Of a DNA stretch of 7,434 bases, positions 7,018 to 7,434 are shown piece by piece. Under the pieces are notes generated by a model. It was given only the letters and a program-made list of their open reading frames with translations, searched no databases and was not told the origin of the DNA. Numbering within the stretch: the first letter of the stretch is position 1; each line of letters begins with the position of its first letter. The stretch is from Acidobacteriota bacterium. GTDB lineage: Bacteria > Acidobacteriota > Terriglobia > Terriglobales > Acidobacteriaceae. Where the stretch lies: contig JAJZAL010000255.1 in assembly GCA_021799405.1 (NCBI GenBank), positions 1-7,434 of the forward strand. The letters run 5' to 3'. The translations under genes were made by a program, and so were the position numbers.

Positions 7018-7124
7018 CGTTCCGTCGCGTACGGGCTGGAGCCGGTAAAGTATGGCCGGCTGGTTATGGGGAAGGAACGTGGAGCAGGCAGATCAAACAC
7101 AACCAGCTCCCCTCCGATTGTAAA
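7018..7124 (-). other. Spacer between nuoH and nuoJ, where nuoI would normally lie
   Basis: This 107-base gap is far longer than any other junction within this nuo cluster (4-base overlaps or a 4-base gap). It cannot hold nuoI, which encodes a ferredoxin-like protein of well over 100 residues. No CxxCxxC iron-sulphur motif is readable in it. It contains two overlapping inverted repeats and a purine-rich GGAGGGGAG at 7115-7107. A TACAAT at 7122-7117 has no good -35 partner. The spacer may hold an internal promoter, an RNA processing site or a leader for nuoJ, but nothing visible decides between these. Confidence 0.6.
7040..7061 (-). other. Small hairpin in the nuoH-nuoJ spacer
   Basis: On the minus strand AGCCGG (7061-7056) pairs with CCGGCT (7045-7040) across a 10-base loop. 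A second repeat, GCTGGTT (7107-7101) with AACCAGC (7065-7059), has a 35-base loop and shares bases 7059-7061 with the first. The two stems could therefore not form fully together. No U-run follows, so it is not a standard terminator. Stems this short may be chance. Confidence 0.25.
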
Positions 7125-7434
7125 TCAACGATACGCAAGCCAGAGGCTTGTTCCCACAATGTTGAGGATGGCCAGCGGCATCAGGATGCGCCAACCAAAG
7201 TTCATCAGCTGGTCATAGCGGAAGCGCGGCAGAGTGCCACGCACCCACACATACAGAAAGAGGAAGCAAAAGACCTTGGCCACAAACCAGAAGACAGGAA
7301 CCAATGCGTGGACGAGGATGTTTTGCGGCTGCGGAATCAGATCGCCGAAGGGACTGGTCCAGCCGCCCAGAAAGAGCAGCGTGGCTACGCAGCCGACAGT
7401 GATCATGTTGGCGTACTCGGCCATAAAGAACATG
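7125..7434 (-). CDS. nuoH: NADH-quinone oxidoreductase subunit H, C-terminal part (cut by window edge)
   Basis: NuoH (ND1 homologue) forms the quinone-binding chamber at the join of the membrane and peripheral arms. Only about the last 102 residues are present, and the 5' part lies beyond 7434. AEYANMI followed by LFLGGW is the hallmark of the penultimate region. The segments LVPVFWFVAKVFCFLFLYVW and RGTLPRFRYDQLMNFGWRILMP match the conserved C-terminus, including the RxRYDQ motif. Two to three membrane helices are visible. The reading frame is open to the window edge, so the ATG at 7433 is an internal methionine and not the start. The protein ends WLAYR with TGA at 7127-7125. nuoI does not follow, which is unusual for a 14-gene nuo operon. 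Confidence 0.95.
   Translation of the reverse strand, partial: MFFMAEYANMITVGCVATLLFLGGWTSPFGDLIPQPQNILVHALVPVFWFVAKVFCFLFLYVWVRGTLPRFRYDQLMNFGWRILMPLAILNIVGTSLWLAYR

Noticed and set aside
7117..7122. TACAAT as an internal promoter for nuoJKLMN
   Set aside because: No acceptable -35 hexamer is found 16-18 bases upstream, inside the end of nuoH. A lone hexamer is not enough to call it.

Overview
This G+C-rich window carries genes only on the minus strand. It is read here from high to low coordinates, which is the direction of transcription. It holds the membrane-arm half of a respiratory complex I (NDH-1, NADH:quinone oxidoreductase) operon, followed by a lipid A biosynthesis gene. The LpxD protein implies a diderm bacterium that makes lipid A. 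The style of the LpxD and NuoM proteins suggests Acidobacteriota (Terriglobia-like) to me. That placement is a recollection-based inference, not something the sequence proves.

Layout in transcription order: the C-terminal end of nuoH (cut by the window edge), a 107-base spacer, then nuoJ, nuoK, nuoL, nuoM and nuoN, packed end to end with 4-base overlaps (J/K, K/L, M/N) or a 4-base gap (L/M). A 60-base spacer with a perfect 8-bp inverted repeat follows, then lpxD. Finally, 17 bases further on, come the first 15 codons of another gene behind a perfect AGGAGG ribosome binding site. No gene is supported on the plus strand, and every base outside a gene lies in a spacer of 107 bases or less.

NuoH, J and K form the quinone-side and connecting part of the membrane arm. 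NuoL, M and N are the three antiporter-like proton-translocating subunits, and each retains its key transmembrane Glu and Lys residues. LpxD adds the N-linked 3-hydroxyacyl chain in the Raetz lipid A pathway. It has no biochemical link to complex I, so sharing a transcription direction and possibly a transcript may simply reflect clustering of envelope functions.

The most notable points are these. nuoI is absent from its usual place between nuoH and nuoJ, and an unusually long spacer sits there instead. NuoM has a gap-free run of substitutions at residues that are Lys/His in E. coli, plus an acidic pair in a membrane helix. lpxD sits outside its usual bamA-lpxD-fabZ-lpxA setting, lacks a Shine-Dalgarno sequence, and has a TACAAT box 7 bases before its ATG. 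I see no clear evidence of a novel system, mobile element, CRISPR array or RNA gene.
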